In this document: in pieces, positions 1-6,438 of the stretch
Position numbering within the stretch: the first letter of the stretch is position 1
Layout of the letters: each line of letters opens with the position of its first letter
Assembly: GCA_021647765.1 (NCBI GenBank)
Contig: JAKIUD010000056.1
Location: 1 to 22,299, forward strand
DNA from: Desulfuromusa sp.
Lineage (GTDB): Bacteria > Desulfobacterota > Desulfuromonadia > Desulfuromonadales > Geopsychrobacteraceae
Direction of reading: 5' to 3'
Length of the DNA: 22,299 nucleotides
The notes under the pieces: model-generated
What the model was told of the DNA's origin: nothing
Databases searched by the model: none
What the model saw: the letters and a program-made list of their open reading frames with translations, nothing else
Made by a program: the position numbers and the translations under genes

Positions 1-81
1 AATATTTGTAAGTACGTGCAAAACCAATTGGTCGAATTAGATAAAAAGGAAGTCCACGGAAAGCAACTGGAGCTGTTTTAG
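1..81 (+). CDS. 3' end of an unidentified protein (partial)
   Basis: Frame 1 is open from the left edge to a TAG at 79-81 and encodes 26 hydrophilic, Lys/Glu/Gln-rich residues ending in KQLELF. A strong hairpin terminator follows 12 bases later, which supports this as a true gene end. Too little is present to name a family. The start lies outside the window. Confidence 0.55.
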   Translation, partial: NICKYVQNQLVELDKKEVHGKQLELF

Positions 82-93
82 GATTTTGCCTTT

Positions 94-124
94 AAAACTC
101 TGTCGCTTGCGGCCGAGTTTTTTA
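94..124 (+). terminator. Rho-independent terminator
   Basis: AAAACTC at 94-100 pairs with GAGTTTT at 115-121, with an inner CGC/GCG pair, and runs into a T tract (118-124). It follows the partial gene ending at 81 and separates it from the unit starting at 316. Confidence 0.75.
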
Positions 125-242
125 TAACTGTATGAAAAAGATATTCACCACATGGAGAAGAATTCAAAAAATAATTTTCAGAATTGAGAAATAATAACGT
201 TATAGCAGGTGGTTGCGAATAATAATAATTCGTGGTGGGATG

Positions 243-259
243 TTGGCACAACTTCTGTA
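243..259 (+). promoter_or_regulatory. Candidate sigma-54 (-24/-12) promoter
   Basis: TTGGCACAACTTCTGTA matches the -24 element YTGGCAC exactly and the -12 element partly (CTGTA against TTGCW; the usual C of the GC is T). It is correctly spaced and would start transcription around 270, about 35 bases before the ribosome binding site of the gene at 316. The imperfect -12 box keeps this tentative. Confidence 0.35.
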
Positions 260-315
260 TATGTAATCGGTTAGTCTTTCCAATAATTAAATAGTTAAAT
301 GTCCAGGAGGTTGTG

Positions 316-558
316 ATGAAAAATATAATTCGTAGCATGATGGTTACTTTGATATGTGTCGGAGCGGCAGTTTCTCCCGTTATTGCCGCAACGGAAACAT
401 CTGGTCAGGGTGGATCGTTGTTGCTGACTTTGTTTATCGGTTTTTTTGCTTTGATCGTAGTTTTTCAGTTGGTGCCGGCCTGTTTGTTGTTTTTTGGTAC
501 CCTGAAAGGATTGTTTTCGAAAAAGCATGGAATTGAGCAGAAAAGTTCCAACCGATAA
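316..558 (+). CDS. Small signal-peptide/one-helix membrane protein (paralogue of 1583-1828)
   Basis: The start is the ATG at 316, with AGGAGG at 305-310; a GTG at 313 is in frame but worse spaced. The 80-residue product has a signal peptide (about 1-25, ending VIAA), a short polar stretch, one hydrophobic helix (about 34-62) and a basic tail. It shares the pattern GF.AL..V.QLVPA...FG..K with the protein at 1583-1828, which opens the cytochrome/NrfD operon downstream. No function is recognised. The likely role is a small accessory subunit or assembly factor of a membrane redox complex, inferred only from the paralogue's position. It is followed 40 bases later by the receiver-like gene at 599. 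Confidence 0.8.
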   Translation: MKNIIRSMMVTLICVGAAVSPVIAATETSGQGGSLLLTLFIGFFALIVVFQLVPACLLFFGTLKGLFSKKHGIEQKSSNR

Positions 559-598
559 ATTTGATTGATAGTTGGTGGTATATAAGCGAGGTGAACTC

Positions 599-1045
599 AT
601 GAATGGTCTCTTGATCGCAAATAAAGATAAGGTAGCCAGGGAGAAAATGGCCAGCATATTTCAACAGGACGATTACCAGGTTGAGACCGCTGATTCGGTG
701 CTCAATTCTCTTGAGGGTATTCTTAATAAATCAATTCAAGTGGTTATCCTGAGCGGAGTGTTTGATGAACAGCAGATTGTGAAATTTGTCCCATTGCTGA
801 AAAAGTGTAATAAGAACTTGTCGATTATTCTGGTTTCCGATGAAATTCCTCTGGAATTATTGCGTAGAGTTCGTAGAGAAGGGATCTTCTACCATGCGTT
901 AAAGCCAATTGCGGATGAAAGTTGGGATGAAATTCGTCAGGTTGTGAGCTGTGCCTTTGAAAATTACCATGCGCAACAAAATATTGGGCGCAAGTTTTTT
1001 GGCAGAAAGGTTCTCATGCAGGACGCAACAGCGTCCTTGTCCTGA
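599..1045 (+). CDS. Receiver-like (CheY-fold) protein lacking the phospho-acceptor Asp
   Basis: The product has 148 residues. The start is the ATG at 599 with GAGGTGA just upstream; longer in-frame starts lack a ribosome binding site. The alternating beta/alpha pattern fits a response-regulator receiver domain: strand 1 MNGLLIANKD, strand 3 around VVILSG (47-53), strand 4 LSIILVS (74-80) and strand 5 with a conserved-type Lys-Pro (102-103). Key positions differ from a functional receiver. The acidic pocket reads Asn-Lys-Asp (8-10), and Ser52 sits where the phosphorylated Asp normally lies at the end of strand 3. There is no output domain, only a short basic tail (131-148). It is probably a phosphorylation-independent pseudo-receiver that binds a partner protein. 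It is co-transcribed with the small membrane protein at 316, and a terminator follows. The fold is inferred from pattern only. Confidence 0.75.
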   Translation: MNGLLIANKDKVAREKMASIFQQDDYQVETADSVLNSLEGILNKSIQVVILSGVFDEQQIVKFVPLLKKCNKNLSIILVSDEIPLELLRRVRREGIFYHALKPIADESWDEIRQVVSCAFENYHAQQNIGRKFFGRKVLMQDATASLS

Positions 1046-1108
1046 TTCTGATAGTTGACTCTTTTTCGATATTGGAAGTAATGAATCAATAAAATTATAT
1101 TTTTCTAT

Positions 1109-1138
1109 AAAAAGATCCTTTTTCTGGGATCTTTTTTC
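1109..1138 (+). terminator. Rho-independent terminator
   Basis: AAAAAGATCC (1109-1118) pairs with GGATCTTTTT (1127-1136) around a pyrimidine-rich loop and ends in a T run. It closes the two-gene unit 316-1045. Confidence 0.8.
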
Positions 1139-1191
1139 TTTACGGCTTGTTATCTCCTCCAAAGTTATATATAAAAAATATTCAGTTTGCG

Positions 1192-1208
1192 GTATACTGT
1201 ATACAATT
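1192..1208 (+). promoter_or_regulatory. Operator-like palindrome shared with the nuo promoter region
   Basis: GTATACTGTATACAATT consists of two GTATAC half-sites around a single T. The same 17-mer with one change occurs in reverse orientation at 10519-10535, upstream of nuoA. Here it overlaps the expected -35 region of a promoter whose -10 would be TATAAT at 1219-1224. That position is typical of a repressor site. The sequence resembles GntR-family operators, but the regulator is not known from this window. Confidence 0.5.
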
Positions 1209-1218
1209 TTTATGCGTT

Positions 1219-1224
1219 TATAAT
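1219..1224 (+). promoter_or_regulatory. Candidate sigma-70 -10 element
   Basis: Perfect TATAAT, placed so that the palindrome at 1192-1208 covers its -35 region. No good TTGACA-like hexamer is present at 16-18 bases, so a promoter here would be weak or activator-dependent. It would give a leader of about 350 bases before the gene at 1583. Confidence 0.3.
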
Positions 1225-1393
1225 AACGATATTTCTCAATAAGTTATCCACCTTTTTTCGCAGGATTTTAGCTTTATGCTGTTCTGGTATGTATAGATTT
1301 ATTATACAGTTAATCTGAACAAAATAAGGTATCTTCTGCAGATAAATACTGTGAAAACAGTCGGTTGTGCTTTTATCGAAAGATATCACCTGG

Positions 1394-1410
1394 CTGGCAT
1401 GACCTCTGCA
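1394..1410 (+). promoter_or_regulatory. Candidate sigma-54 (-24/-12) promoter of the cytochrome/NrfD operon
   Basis: CTGGCATGACCTCTGCA matches YTGGCACGRNNNTTGCW at all but two positions. The invariant GG (1396-1397) and GC (1408-1409) have the required spacing. Transcription would start near 1421, giving a leader of about 160 bases. An inverted repeat at 1348-1361 lies upstream and could bind an enhancer-binding protein, though it is closer than usual. Confidence 0.5.
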
Positions 1411-1582
1411 TTTCTTTCCCCGGGATTGAGGTTATGTTCATGGTTTGTTCTTACGCCTAGATCTGAAAGAAAATTGTTCCAATGTGAAGAATTCGCACGT
1501 ATAGTACGGCGATTGAAGTGCCAAACAGGGTTATTTATGCGCCGAATTCATATCTGACTAATTTATTATAAAGGAGGCTTCA

Positions 1583-1828
1583 ATGCGAAGAGTCAAAACA
1601 GTATTAACTGCCCTGGTTCTGATGCTTATGGCTGTTTCACCAGCTCTGGCTGTTGATACCAGCAAAACCTATAACAGCGGAATTCTGGTTCTCTTGTTTG
1701 TTGGATTCTGCGCCCTGTTGATTGTGGCTCAATTGGTGCCAGCTGTTTTGGCACTTTTTGGAATGACCAAAGAAGCTGCCAAAAGGACATCCGGTAAAAG
1801 ACTTGCCGCATCGGCAAAGAAACACTGA
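1583..1828 (+). CDS. Small signal-peptide/one-helix membrane protein, first gene of cytochrome/NrfD operon
   Basis: The 81-residue product starts at the ATG at 1583, with AAGGAGG at 1571-1577. It has an N-terminal signal sequence ending PALA (about residue 23), a polar linker, one transmembrane helix (about 33-60: ILVLLFVGF to LALFG) and a Lys/Arg-rich tail. It is a clear relative of the protein at 316-558, sharing AVSP, GF.AL, QLVPA and FG. It leads an operon of redox subunits, so it is probably a small structural or assembly component of that membrane complex, much as tiny subunits accompany Hmc-type complexes. No catalytic or cofactor-binding residues are visible. The family is not recognised by name. 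Confidence 0.85.
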   Translation: MRRVKTVLTALVLMLMAVSPALAVDTSKTYNSGILVLLFVGFCALLIVAQLVPAVLALFGMTKEAAKRTSGKRLAASAKKH

Positions 1829-1853
1829 ATTATTTATTTGAGAGGTATTTGCG

Positions 1854-2012
1854 ATGTTGGATTTTTTCATGAATGTTGGTCATGTTGAGCAGATTTATAC
1901 TGTTGTAGATTATTATACCTACATCAAAGGACTGGAATATCTGCTTTGTCTGCTGTTTTTTACTTTTTTCCCGATGTTTTATCGTTACATTCATGGTGGA
2001 GATGAGGATTAA
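1854..2012 (+). CDS. 52-residue membrane peptide of the cytochrome/NrfD operon
   Basis: The ATG at 1854 is preceded by GAGAGGT at 1840-1846 and the frame ends with TAA at 2010-2012. The peptide has an N-terminal amphipathic part with several Tyr and one hydrophobic helix (about 29-45: LEYLLCLLFFTFFPMFY), then an acidic end. It lies 25 bases after the previous gene and 88 before the cytochrome gene, in the same direction and with its own ribosome binding site. It recalls very small subunits such as HmcD of the Desulfovibrio Hmc complex by size and position only; no sequence relationship is claimed. Confidence 0.7.
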   Translation: MLDFFMNVGHVEQIYTVVDYYTYIKGLEYLLCLLFFTFFPMFYRYIHGGDED

Positions 2013-2100
2013 TCAGACCAGGGGTTAACAGACCGTATTTTAATTGCTTTGTTTACGGCAATTTGCTGTGGGCAGAATCAGGGACTAAGGAGTAGAGGTT

Positions 2101-2628
2101 ATGGTAAATGCCAGTAAGCAACTTATAACAGGACTGGGAGTATTGCTGCTGTTTTCTGTCCTGTCAGTGAGTTGTTACGCAATGGATTATCCAGAAGAGG
2201 TTGAAATTGATTCTCTGGCTAATTTGTATGAGCCAGTTATTTTTGATCATGCGATGCATGTTGATGCAACAGAGGGGTGTGCTGAGTGTCATCACCATAC
2301 GACAGGTACCCCCGTTTTGAACGCGTATTGTGCTAAATGTCATACGGGTGATGTTGAAATGGACGTGGTGGCGTGTCAGGACTGTCACTCAGCTGACCCT
2401 GTTTCCCCAGAAAATCTGCACAACCCAAAACCAGGCTATTCTTACCATAACGATCAGCCGAACTTAAAAGCCGCTTACCATTTAAAATGCTTAGGTTGTC
2501 ATCGGGAAGTTGATGGTCCAACCGGCTGTGAAGATTGCCATGCCAAAACAGAAGCTGGTGATAAGTTCTATCATTCTGGAGAGTTTGCTCCCAAGGAAGA
2601 TGCTCAGCATGGGGCAGAACACGAATGA
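2101..2628 (+). CDS. Periplasmic five-haem cytochrome c (class III-like)
   Basis: The 175-residue product starts at the ATG at 2101, with AAGGAG at 2087-2092. It has a signal peptide (about 1-27, likely cleaved at CYA/MD) and five CXXCH haem c motifs starting at residues 60, 77, 92, 130 and 143. Further His residues (50, 53, 65, 66, 107, 116, 127, 158) could serve as distal ligands. The N-terminal pattern FDHAMHV...CAECHHH is typical of cytochrome c3/c7-type domains. It is probably the periplasmic electron entry or exit subunit of the complex formed with the Fe-S and NrfD proteins that follow. The canonical c3 and c7 counts are four and three haems, so five is an enlarged variant; the pentahaem subunit of alternative complex III is a functional analogue. 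The C-terminus is His/Glu-rich. Confidence 0.93.
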   Translation: MVNASKQLITGLGVLLLFSVLSVSCYAMDYPEEVEIDSLANLYEPVIFDHAMHVDATEGCAECHHHTTGTPVLNAYCAKCHTGDVEMDVVACQDCHSADPVSPENLHNPKPGYSYHNDQPNLKAAYHLKCLGCHREVDGPTGCEDCHAKTEAGDKFYHSGEFAPKEDAQHGAEHE

Positions 2629-2672
2629 TGTCACGTTTTGTCTCAGGGGAATAATAATAAGGAGATTTCGTT

Positions 2673-3614
2673 ATGAGTAAAATAACACGCAGAAAATTTT
2701 TAGCCGCAAGTGCTGCAGGGGGGACTGCCATAATGATGGCTCCCACAAAAAAAGCATTTGCTGCCGGTTCATTTGAGGGTTTTCCCGACGGGATGGGGGT
2801 GTTGGTTGATTTGACCCGTTGTGTCGGCTGTCGCACCTGTGAAGCTGCTTGTAATAAAGAGCAGAAACTTCCTGAACCAGCTTTGCCGTTTGATGACTAT
2901 TCAGTGTTTGATGAGATCCATCATGGCAACCAAAAGCGTCGTACTACAGATAAAGCTTATACTATTGTCAATCGCTATGATCTTAAAGATTCCGATGAAC
3001 CACTGTACCGTAAGATACAGTGTAATCATTGTAACGAGCCTGCCTGCTTGACGTCCTGTTTTGTTAATGCGTACACAAAAACACCAGAAGGTGCAGTTAT
3101 CTATAATTCCCACGTCTGTGTTGGTTGCCGGAATTGTATGATTGCTTGTCCATTCCATATTCCTGCATACACTTACCATTCGGTTCTGAATCCAGTGATC
3201 AAGAAGTGTATCTTCTGTTATGACACTCGTTTGAAAGAGGGTCGACCTCCGGCATGTGTTGAGAGCTGTCCACAACAGGTGATGACCTTTGGTAAGCGGA
3301 AGGATCTGATGGTGATTGCTCACGAGCGGATCAAAAAGAATCCAGATAAATATATTGACCATGTTTATGGTGAAAAAGAAGTTGGTGGAACGGGTTGGTT
3401 TTACATTTCCAGTGCTCCGTTTGAAGAGGCCGGATTTGATGTTCACCTGCCAAAGAAACCGATTATTGACAATGTCAAGGATTTCCTCGCCATAGTTCCT
3501 GTCGTTTTAACTGTCTGGCCGGCTCTGTTTACAGGTTTTCACCTGCTTGCAACCAAAGGAAAATCACACGGTCATGGAGATGACCACAGCCACGACGAGC
3601 AGGAGGGCCACTAA
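2673..3614 (+). CDS. Tat-exported ferredoxin-like subunit with four 4Fe-4S clusters (HmcB/HybA/DsrO type)
   Basis: The 313-residue product starts at the ATG at 2673, with AAGGAG upstream. A Tat signal (TRRKFL at 5-10, cleavage near AFA at 28-30) indicates folded export. Sixteen Cys form four clusters: C50/53/56/60, C117/120/125/129, C149/152/155/159 and C179/182/195/199. This is the usual layout of the electron-transfer subunit of CISM-type enzymes. A C-terminal hydrophobic helix (about 271-292), as in HybA, would anchor it on the periplasmic face, and the protein ends in a His/Asp-rich tail (299-313). It should pass electrons between the pentahaem cytochrome encoded before it and the NrfD subunit encoded three bases after it. 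No catalytic molybdoenzyme or hydrogenase subunit is encoded nearby. Confidence 0.93.
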   Translation: MSKITRRKFLAASAAGGTAIMMAPTKKAFAAGSFEGFPDGMGVLVDLTRCVGCRTCEAACNKEQKLPEPALPFDDYSVFDEIHHGNQKRRTTDKAYTIVNRYDLKDSDEPLYRKIQCNHCNEPACLTSCFVNAYTKTPEGAVIYNSHVCVGCRNCMIACPFHIPAYTYHSVLNPVIKKCIFCYDTRLKEGRPPACVESCPQQVMTFGKRKDLMVIAHERIKKNPDKYIDHVYGEKEVGGTGWFYISSAPFEEAGFDVHLPKKPIIDNVKDFLAIVPVVLTVWPALFTGFHLLATKGKSHGHGDDHSHDEQEGH

Positions 3615-3616
3615 CA

Positions 3617-4873
3617 ATGAAAAAATTAGAAACTTTCGGCATTAAGCCGCATGATGCATCACTGAAGGCCGATGGGGAAAAGTGGTCAATAATGGAAAAG
3701 CTACTCCTCGGTTTGACCTTGGATCAATATATTGGTCAAGCTATTCGCAATAAACTTAACTGGTTTTTTGCAATTATTTTTGCCATCGGGATTCCGGTTA
3801 TTATTTATCGTTTTATTTTCAGTTTGGGAGCGGTCACCCATGCCTCTTATGATTATCCTTGGGGACTGTTTCTTGGTTTTGGTCTGTTCTGTATGGTTCC
3901 GCTGTCCGCTTCCGGCTTTATGCTTGGAACAACAGTCGAGGTCTTTGGTCGGCATGATTTTGAGCCAATTGAGCGTCTTGCCTTGTTAAATGGTTTGCTT
4001 GGCTACTTCTTTGCTGTCGTTTATCTGCTGGTTGATCTTGGACAACCTTGGCGACTGTCCTATCCAATGGTTTACTCTTTTGGCCCTGCCGCAGTATTGT
4101 TTCTGGTTGGCTGGCACGTGGCAACCTACCTTTCGGTTCAGGTTGCGGAAGTTTCCACCGCATTTTTTGAGTGGATTGGTTTCCAGCGCGGCTATGATTT
4201 CATCCGCAAAGGAACCATTGGTTTGACGGTTGCAGGTATTATCCTTTCAACTCTGCACCAGGGGGCATTAGGAGCACTGTTTTTGTATGCTCCGGGGAAG
4301 GTTCATCCGCTCTGGTATTCAGCACCATTTCAGTGGATCCTCTTTTTTATCTCATCAATCCCTGCTGGTCTCTGTATGGTGATCTGTGTCAGTACTATTG
4401 TTATCCATACAATGAAGTGGCGCTGTGATAAGCGATTTATTGATAATCTTGATTGGATCACAATTGCCTTAGCCAAAGGCTCCGCAATGGGTTTGATCAC
4501 TTATCTTATCATGAAATTTATCGCTATTGCTCATGACAATGAGTGGGCCTACTTTTTCACTGGTTGGGGTGCTTGGTGGTGGTTCGAAATTCTTGGATTT
4601 GTTATTCTCCCGCTGGTTATTTTGTCTTATGGAATTCACAATAAACTGGTCGGTTTGTGCCGTATCGGCGCCTTTCTGACAGTTCTTGGTATTCTCTTGA
4701 ACCGCTTGAATACTGCCCTGATTACCTTCAACTGGCAGTTGTATCAGGAAATTCCACACTATCTTGAGTTTGTTATTGCGATTACAATCTTCGCTATTTA
4801 TGTGGCGACTTATCGCTTTATTCTGGCTCGTTTGCCAATACTCTACAAGTTTAGATCTCAGGCAGAGGAATGA
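3617..4873 (+). CDS. NrfD/HybB/HmcC-family quinone-interacting membrane subunit
   Basis: The 418-residue product starts at the ATG at 3617, with AGGAGGG overlapping the end of the Fe-S gene. A soluble N-terminal stretch (about 1-45) is followed by roughly ten hydrophobic helices. The segment SYDYPWGLFLGFGLF followed by an acidic-loop region is characteristic of the NrfD/PsrC superfamily, which binds menaquinone/menaquinol at the membrane. A DLGQPWR motif near residue 140 is also typical. It is the last gene of the 1583-4873 operon and is closed by a terminator. The inferred role is menaquinol oxidation or menaquinone reduction coupled to the Fe-S and cytochrome subunits, comparable to Geobacter Cbc and Desulfovibrio Hmc complexes. 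The direction of electron flow cannot be decided from sequence. Confidence 0.93.
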   Translation: MKKLETFGIKPHDASLKADGEKWSIMEKLLLGLTLDQYIGQAIRNKLNWFFAIIFAIGIPVIIYRFIFSLGAVTHASYDYPWGLFLGFGLFCMVPLSASGFMLGTTVEVFGRHDFEPIERLALLNGLLGYFFAVVYLLVDLGQPWRLSYPMVYSFGPAAVLFLVGWHVATYLSVQVAEVSTAFFEWIGFQRGYDFIRKGTIGLTVAGIILSTLHQGALGALFLYAPGKVHPLWYSAPFQWILFFISSIPAGLCMVICVSTIVIHTMKWRCDKRFIDNLDWITIALAKGSAMGLITYLIMKFIAIAHDNEWAYFFTGWGAWWWFEILGFVILPLVILSYGIHNKLVGLCRIGAFLTVLGILLNRLNTALITFNWQLYQEIPHYLEFVIAITIFAIYVATYRFILARLPILYKFRSQAEE

Positions 4874-4936
4874 AGGAACGGATTGTTTCAGTTCAATAGA
4901 AGGCAATTAGTTCCTGCAAGTGTTTAAGTTTAAGTA

Positions 4937-4987
4937 ATAATCCCTGTTAGGTGGAGATATCCTTTGCCTGCCAGGGATTTTTATTTT
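4937..4987 (+). terminator. Rho-independent terminator after the cytochrome/NrfD operon
   Basis: AATCCCTG (4939-4946) pairs with CAGGGATT (4972-4979). The 25-base loop contains a further AGG/CCT pairing, and a T-rich tract follows. It lies about 65 bases after the NrfD stop codon. Confidence 0.7.
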
Positions 4988-5024
4988 ACTATTGTTAAAA
5001 TTCAACTATCCAAAGAGAGGGAGT

Positions 5025-5861
5025 ATGTTTGATAATCTGATCGCCAGAGCTATTATCCCCGTCACTATCGCGGTCACAGGATTTGTTATCTTTGGCTGCC
5101 TGTTGCTCTATTCCTTCATTAAGGCCGACATGACGGCTGATGCTGTGCGCTATGCCGATAGTTTGGTTGAAACCGTCGTTAAGTCCACCCATTATTCCAT
5201 GATGGAGGATGACCGGGATGCGCTCCGTAATATTGTCGCCAACGTTGATAGCCTGGATAGCGTTGAACGGGTCAGAATTTACGATCAAACCGGTCACCCG
5301 AAGTTTTCCGATCTGGAAGGTATAACAGAGCCTGGCTCGGTTGCGGCCAAGGTGGATACCTGGGCCAAGACCTTTATGCAGAGCGGTTATCCGGGGCGGG
5401 AAAATATCCAGCAGCGGGTTGATCATGAAAATGGTTATATTGCTGTGACCGTGCCGATTTTGAATGAACCGAAATGTTTTACCGCCGCTTGTCATGTTCA
5501 CTCAGAGGGCGAGCAGACTCTTGGCTTTTTAAGTATCGGTATAACCAGTACTCAGCTAGAAAAAACGCTTGCAGTACTCAGATACCGAATGATAATTTTC
5601 AGCATCATGGTGTTGTTTTTGACCATTGGTGGTGTGACTGCTTTGCTGAGGATGAATCTTTTTCTGCCAATTCTCCGGCTGACCTACAATGCTGAACAGG
5701 CGGCTCAAGGTGTTGCTGAGTATGATCTGCCAAAATCTGATCACAAACTTGGAAAACTGAATAAAGATTTTCGCCTGTTAGTCAAACAACGGGATCAGGC
5801 CTTGGAGGATTTGAAGGCTATGGGAAACCTGGATAGAAACGTAGACGATGGCTCTCGATGA
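5025..5861 (+). CDS. Membrane sensor with CX4CH haem-type periplasmic domain and HAMP, no output domain
   Basis: The 278-residue product starts at the ATG at 5025, with AGAGAGGGAG directly upstream; a longer TTG start at 4992 is unlikely. The layout is TM1 (about 9-33), a periplasmic domain (34-186), TM2 (about 187-208) and a HAMP-like helical segment (about 209-262), then the stop. In the periplasmic domain, NEPKCFTAACHVH carries C151-X4-C156-H157. This resembles the NEP-C-X4-CH-AH motif common in haem-type sensor histidine kinases and chemoreceptors of deltaproteobacteria. A covalently bound haem c would make it a redox or ligand sensor. The protein lacks any kinase, methyl-accepting, GGDEF or other effector module. 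Its stop codon overlaps the next gene's start (ATGA), so the signal is probably passed to the membrane protein at 5858 or to a separate effector. Confidence 0.85.
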   Translation: MFDNLIARAIIPVTIAVTGFVIFGCLLLYSFIKADMTADAVRYADSLVETVVKSTHYSMMEDDRDALRNIVANVDSLDSVERVRIYDQTGHPKFSDLEGITEPGSVAAKVDTWAKTFMQSGYPGRENIQQRVDHENGYIAVTVPILNEPKCFTAACHVHSEGEQTLGFLSIGITSTQLEKTLAVLRYRMIIFSIMVLFLTIGGVTALLRMNLFLPILRLTYNAEQAAQGVAEYDLPKSDHKLGKLNKDFRLLVKQRDQALEDLKAMGNLDRNVDDGSR

Positions 5862-6361
5862 CTCAAGAAACAGAAGCTCCCCTGCCGGATATCAATCCAC
5901 TGCGGAAGCAGGTTCAGGCGAAGATTAAAAGACTGGAGTTACACTCTAGCACCGGTCTTTGGATTCTTGCCCTGTTTACTGTTCTTAGCATGGGTGCGTT
6001 CCATAATTTTGATTTTCTCCCACCATTAAGTGAAGGTATTCGTAGTGCTTTAGGAGATGGTCCCCCGGTTAAATATATCAACTGGGCTCTGGTGATGTAC
6101 GGATTTTCAGCGATTATTCTGATCCTGACCCAGATGGCCAGTGATAAAAAACCGCGCGGTGCGTTAGGGCACTTTGGCTATCTGGGGGTTTTTTATCTTT
6201 TTTATCATTTTTCTGAGGGGTTGAGTGAGAACTTCTGGGCAATTTTTGTGGTTGGATTAACAATTTTAGGATTACAGAGTTACCATGTCTGGAACTATTA
6301 CCATGAAAAAATTCAAGAACAAAGAGAGATTCTGGTGGAACTGGATAAACTGATGGATTGA
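5858..6361 (+). CDS. Four-helix membrane protein of unknown function, coupled to the haem-type sensor
   Basis: The 167-residue product starts at the ATG at 5858, overlapping the preceding stop by four bases, which indicates translational coupling. After a basic, helical N-terminus there are four predicted helices (about 32-50, 75-94, 103-120 and 126-146) and a C-terminal charged helix likely to form a coiled coil (about 147-165). His residues at 105, 117 and 143 lie in or at the edge of helices and could be haem b ligands, but there is no recognised motif. I do not recognise the family. Its pairing with a sensor that lacks an output domain suggests a partner in signalling or an electron-transfer subunit; this is inference from position. 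Confidence 0.75.
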   Translation: MTQETEAPLPDINPLRKQVQAKIKRLELHSSTGLWILALFTVLSMGAFHNFDFLPPLSEGIRSALGDGPPVKYINWALVMYGFSAIILILTQMASDKKPRGALGHFGYLGVFYLFYHFSEGLSENFWAIFVVGLTILGLQSYHVWNYYHEKIQEQREILVELDKLMD

Positions 6362-6394
6362 TGTTTGCTATGTATTCGAAGGACCGTACTCCTG

Positions 6395-6428
6395 AAGAAC
6401 CCGCCAGAAAATGAGCGGGTTCTTTTTG
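6395..6428 (+). terminator. Rho-independent terminator
   Basis: AAGAACCCGC (6395-6404) pairs with GCGGGTTCTT (6415-6424) around a ten-base loop, followed by TTTG. It ends the 5025-6361 unit and lies between convergent genes, just before the ppiC stop on the other strand. It is less T-rich on the minus strand. Confidence 0.88.
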
Positions 6429-6438
6429 TTTATAGCTG

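Larger units (their letters stand above)
1139..1582. other. Long intergenic/leader region without a convincing gene
   Basis: This stretch upstream of the cytochrome operon is AT-rich in its first half. It contains an operator-like palindrome (1192-1208), a TATAAT hexamer (1219-1224), an inverted repeat ACTGT-gaaa-ACAGT (1348-1361), a sigma-54-like site (1394-1410) and a 9-bp inverted repeat (1398-1406 with 1428-1436). A GTG-initiated frame at 1351-1557 has no ribosome binding site and no protein-like composition. I see no tRNA and no known riboswitch core. Confidence 0.6.

Noticed and set aside
1351..1557. Open frame of 68 codons in the leader of the cytochrome operon
   Set aside because: GTG start without ribosome binding site, composition not protein-like, and it overlaps the sigma-54-like site and inverted repeats.
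1225..1582. Possible cyclic-dinucleotide (GEMM) riboswitch before cytochrome genes
   Set aside because: A GAAA-capped small hairpin (near 1376-1387) is present, but the conserved GEMM core (CACGCA, GGGACGCAAAGCC) is absent.
2333..2836. 167-codon minus-strand open frame
   Set aside because: Lies opposite the cytochrome and Fe-S genes, whose haem and cluster motifs leave no doubt about the coding strand.
4992..5024. TTG start extending the haem-type sensor by 11 residues
   Set aside because: The ATG at 5025 has a good purine-rich ribosome binding site and starts just before the first membrane helix.
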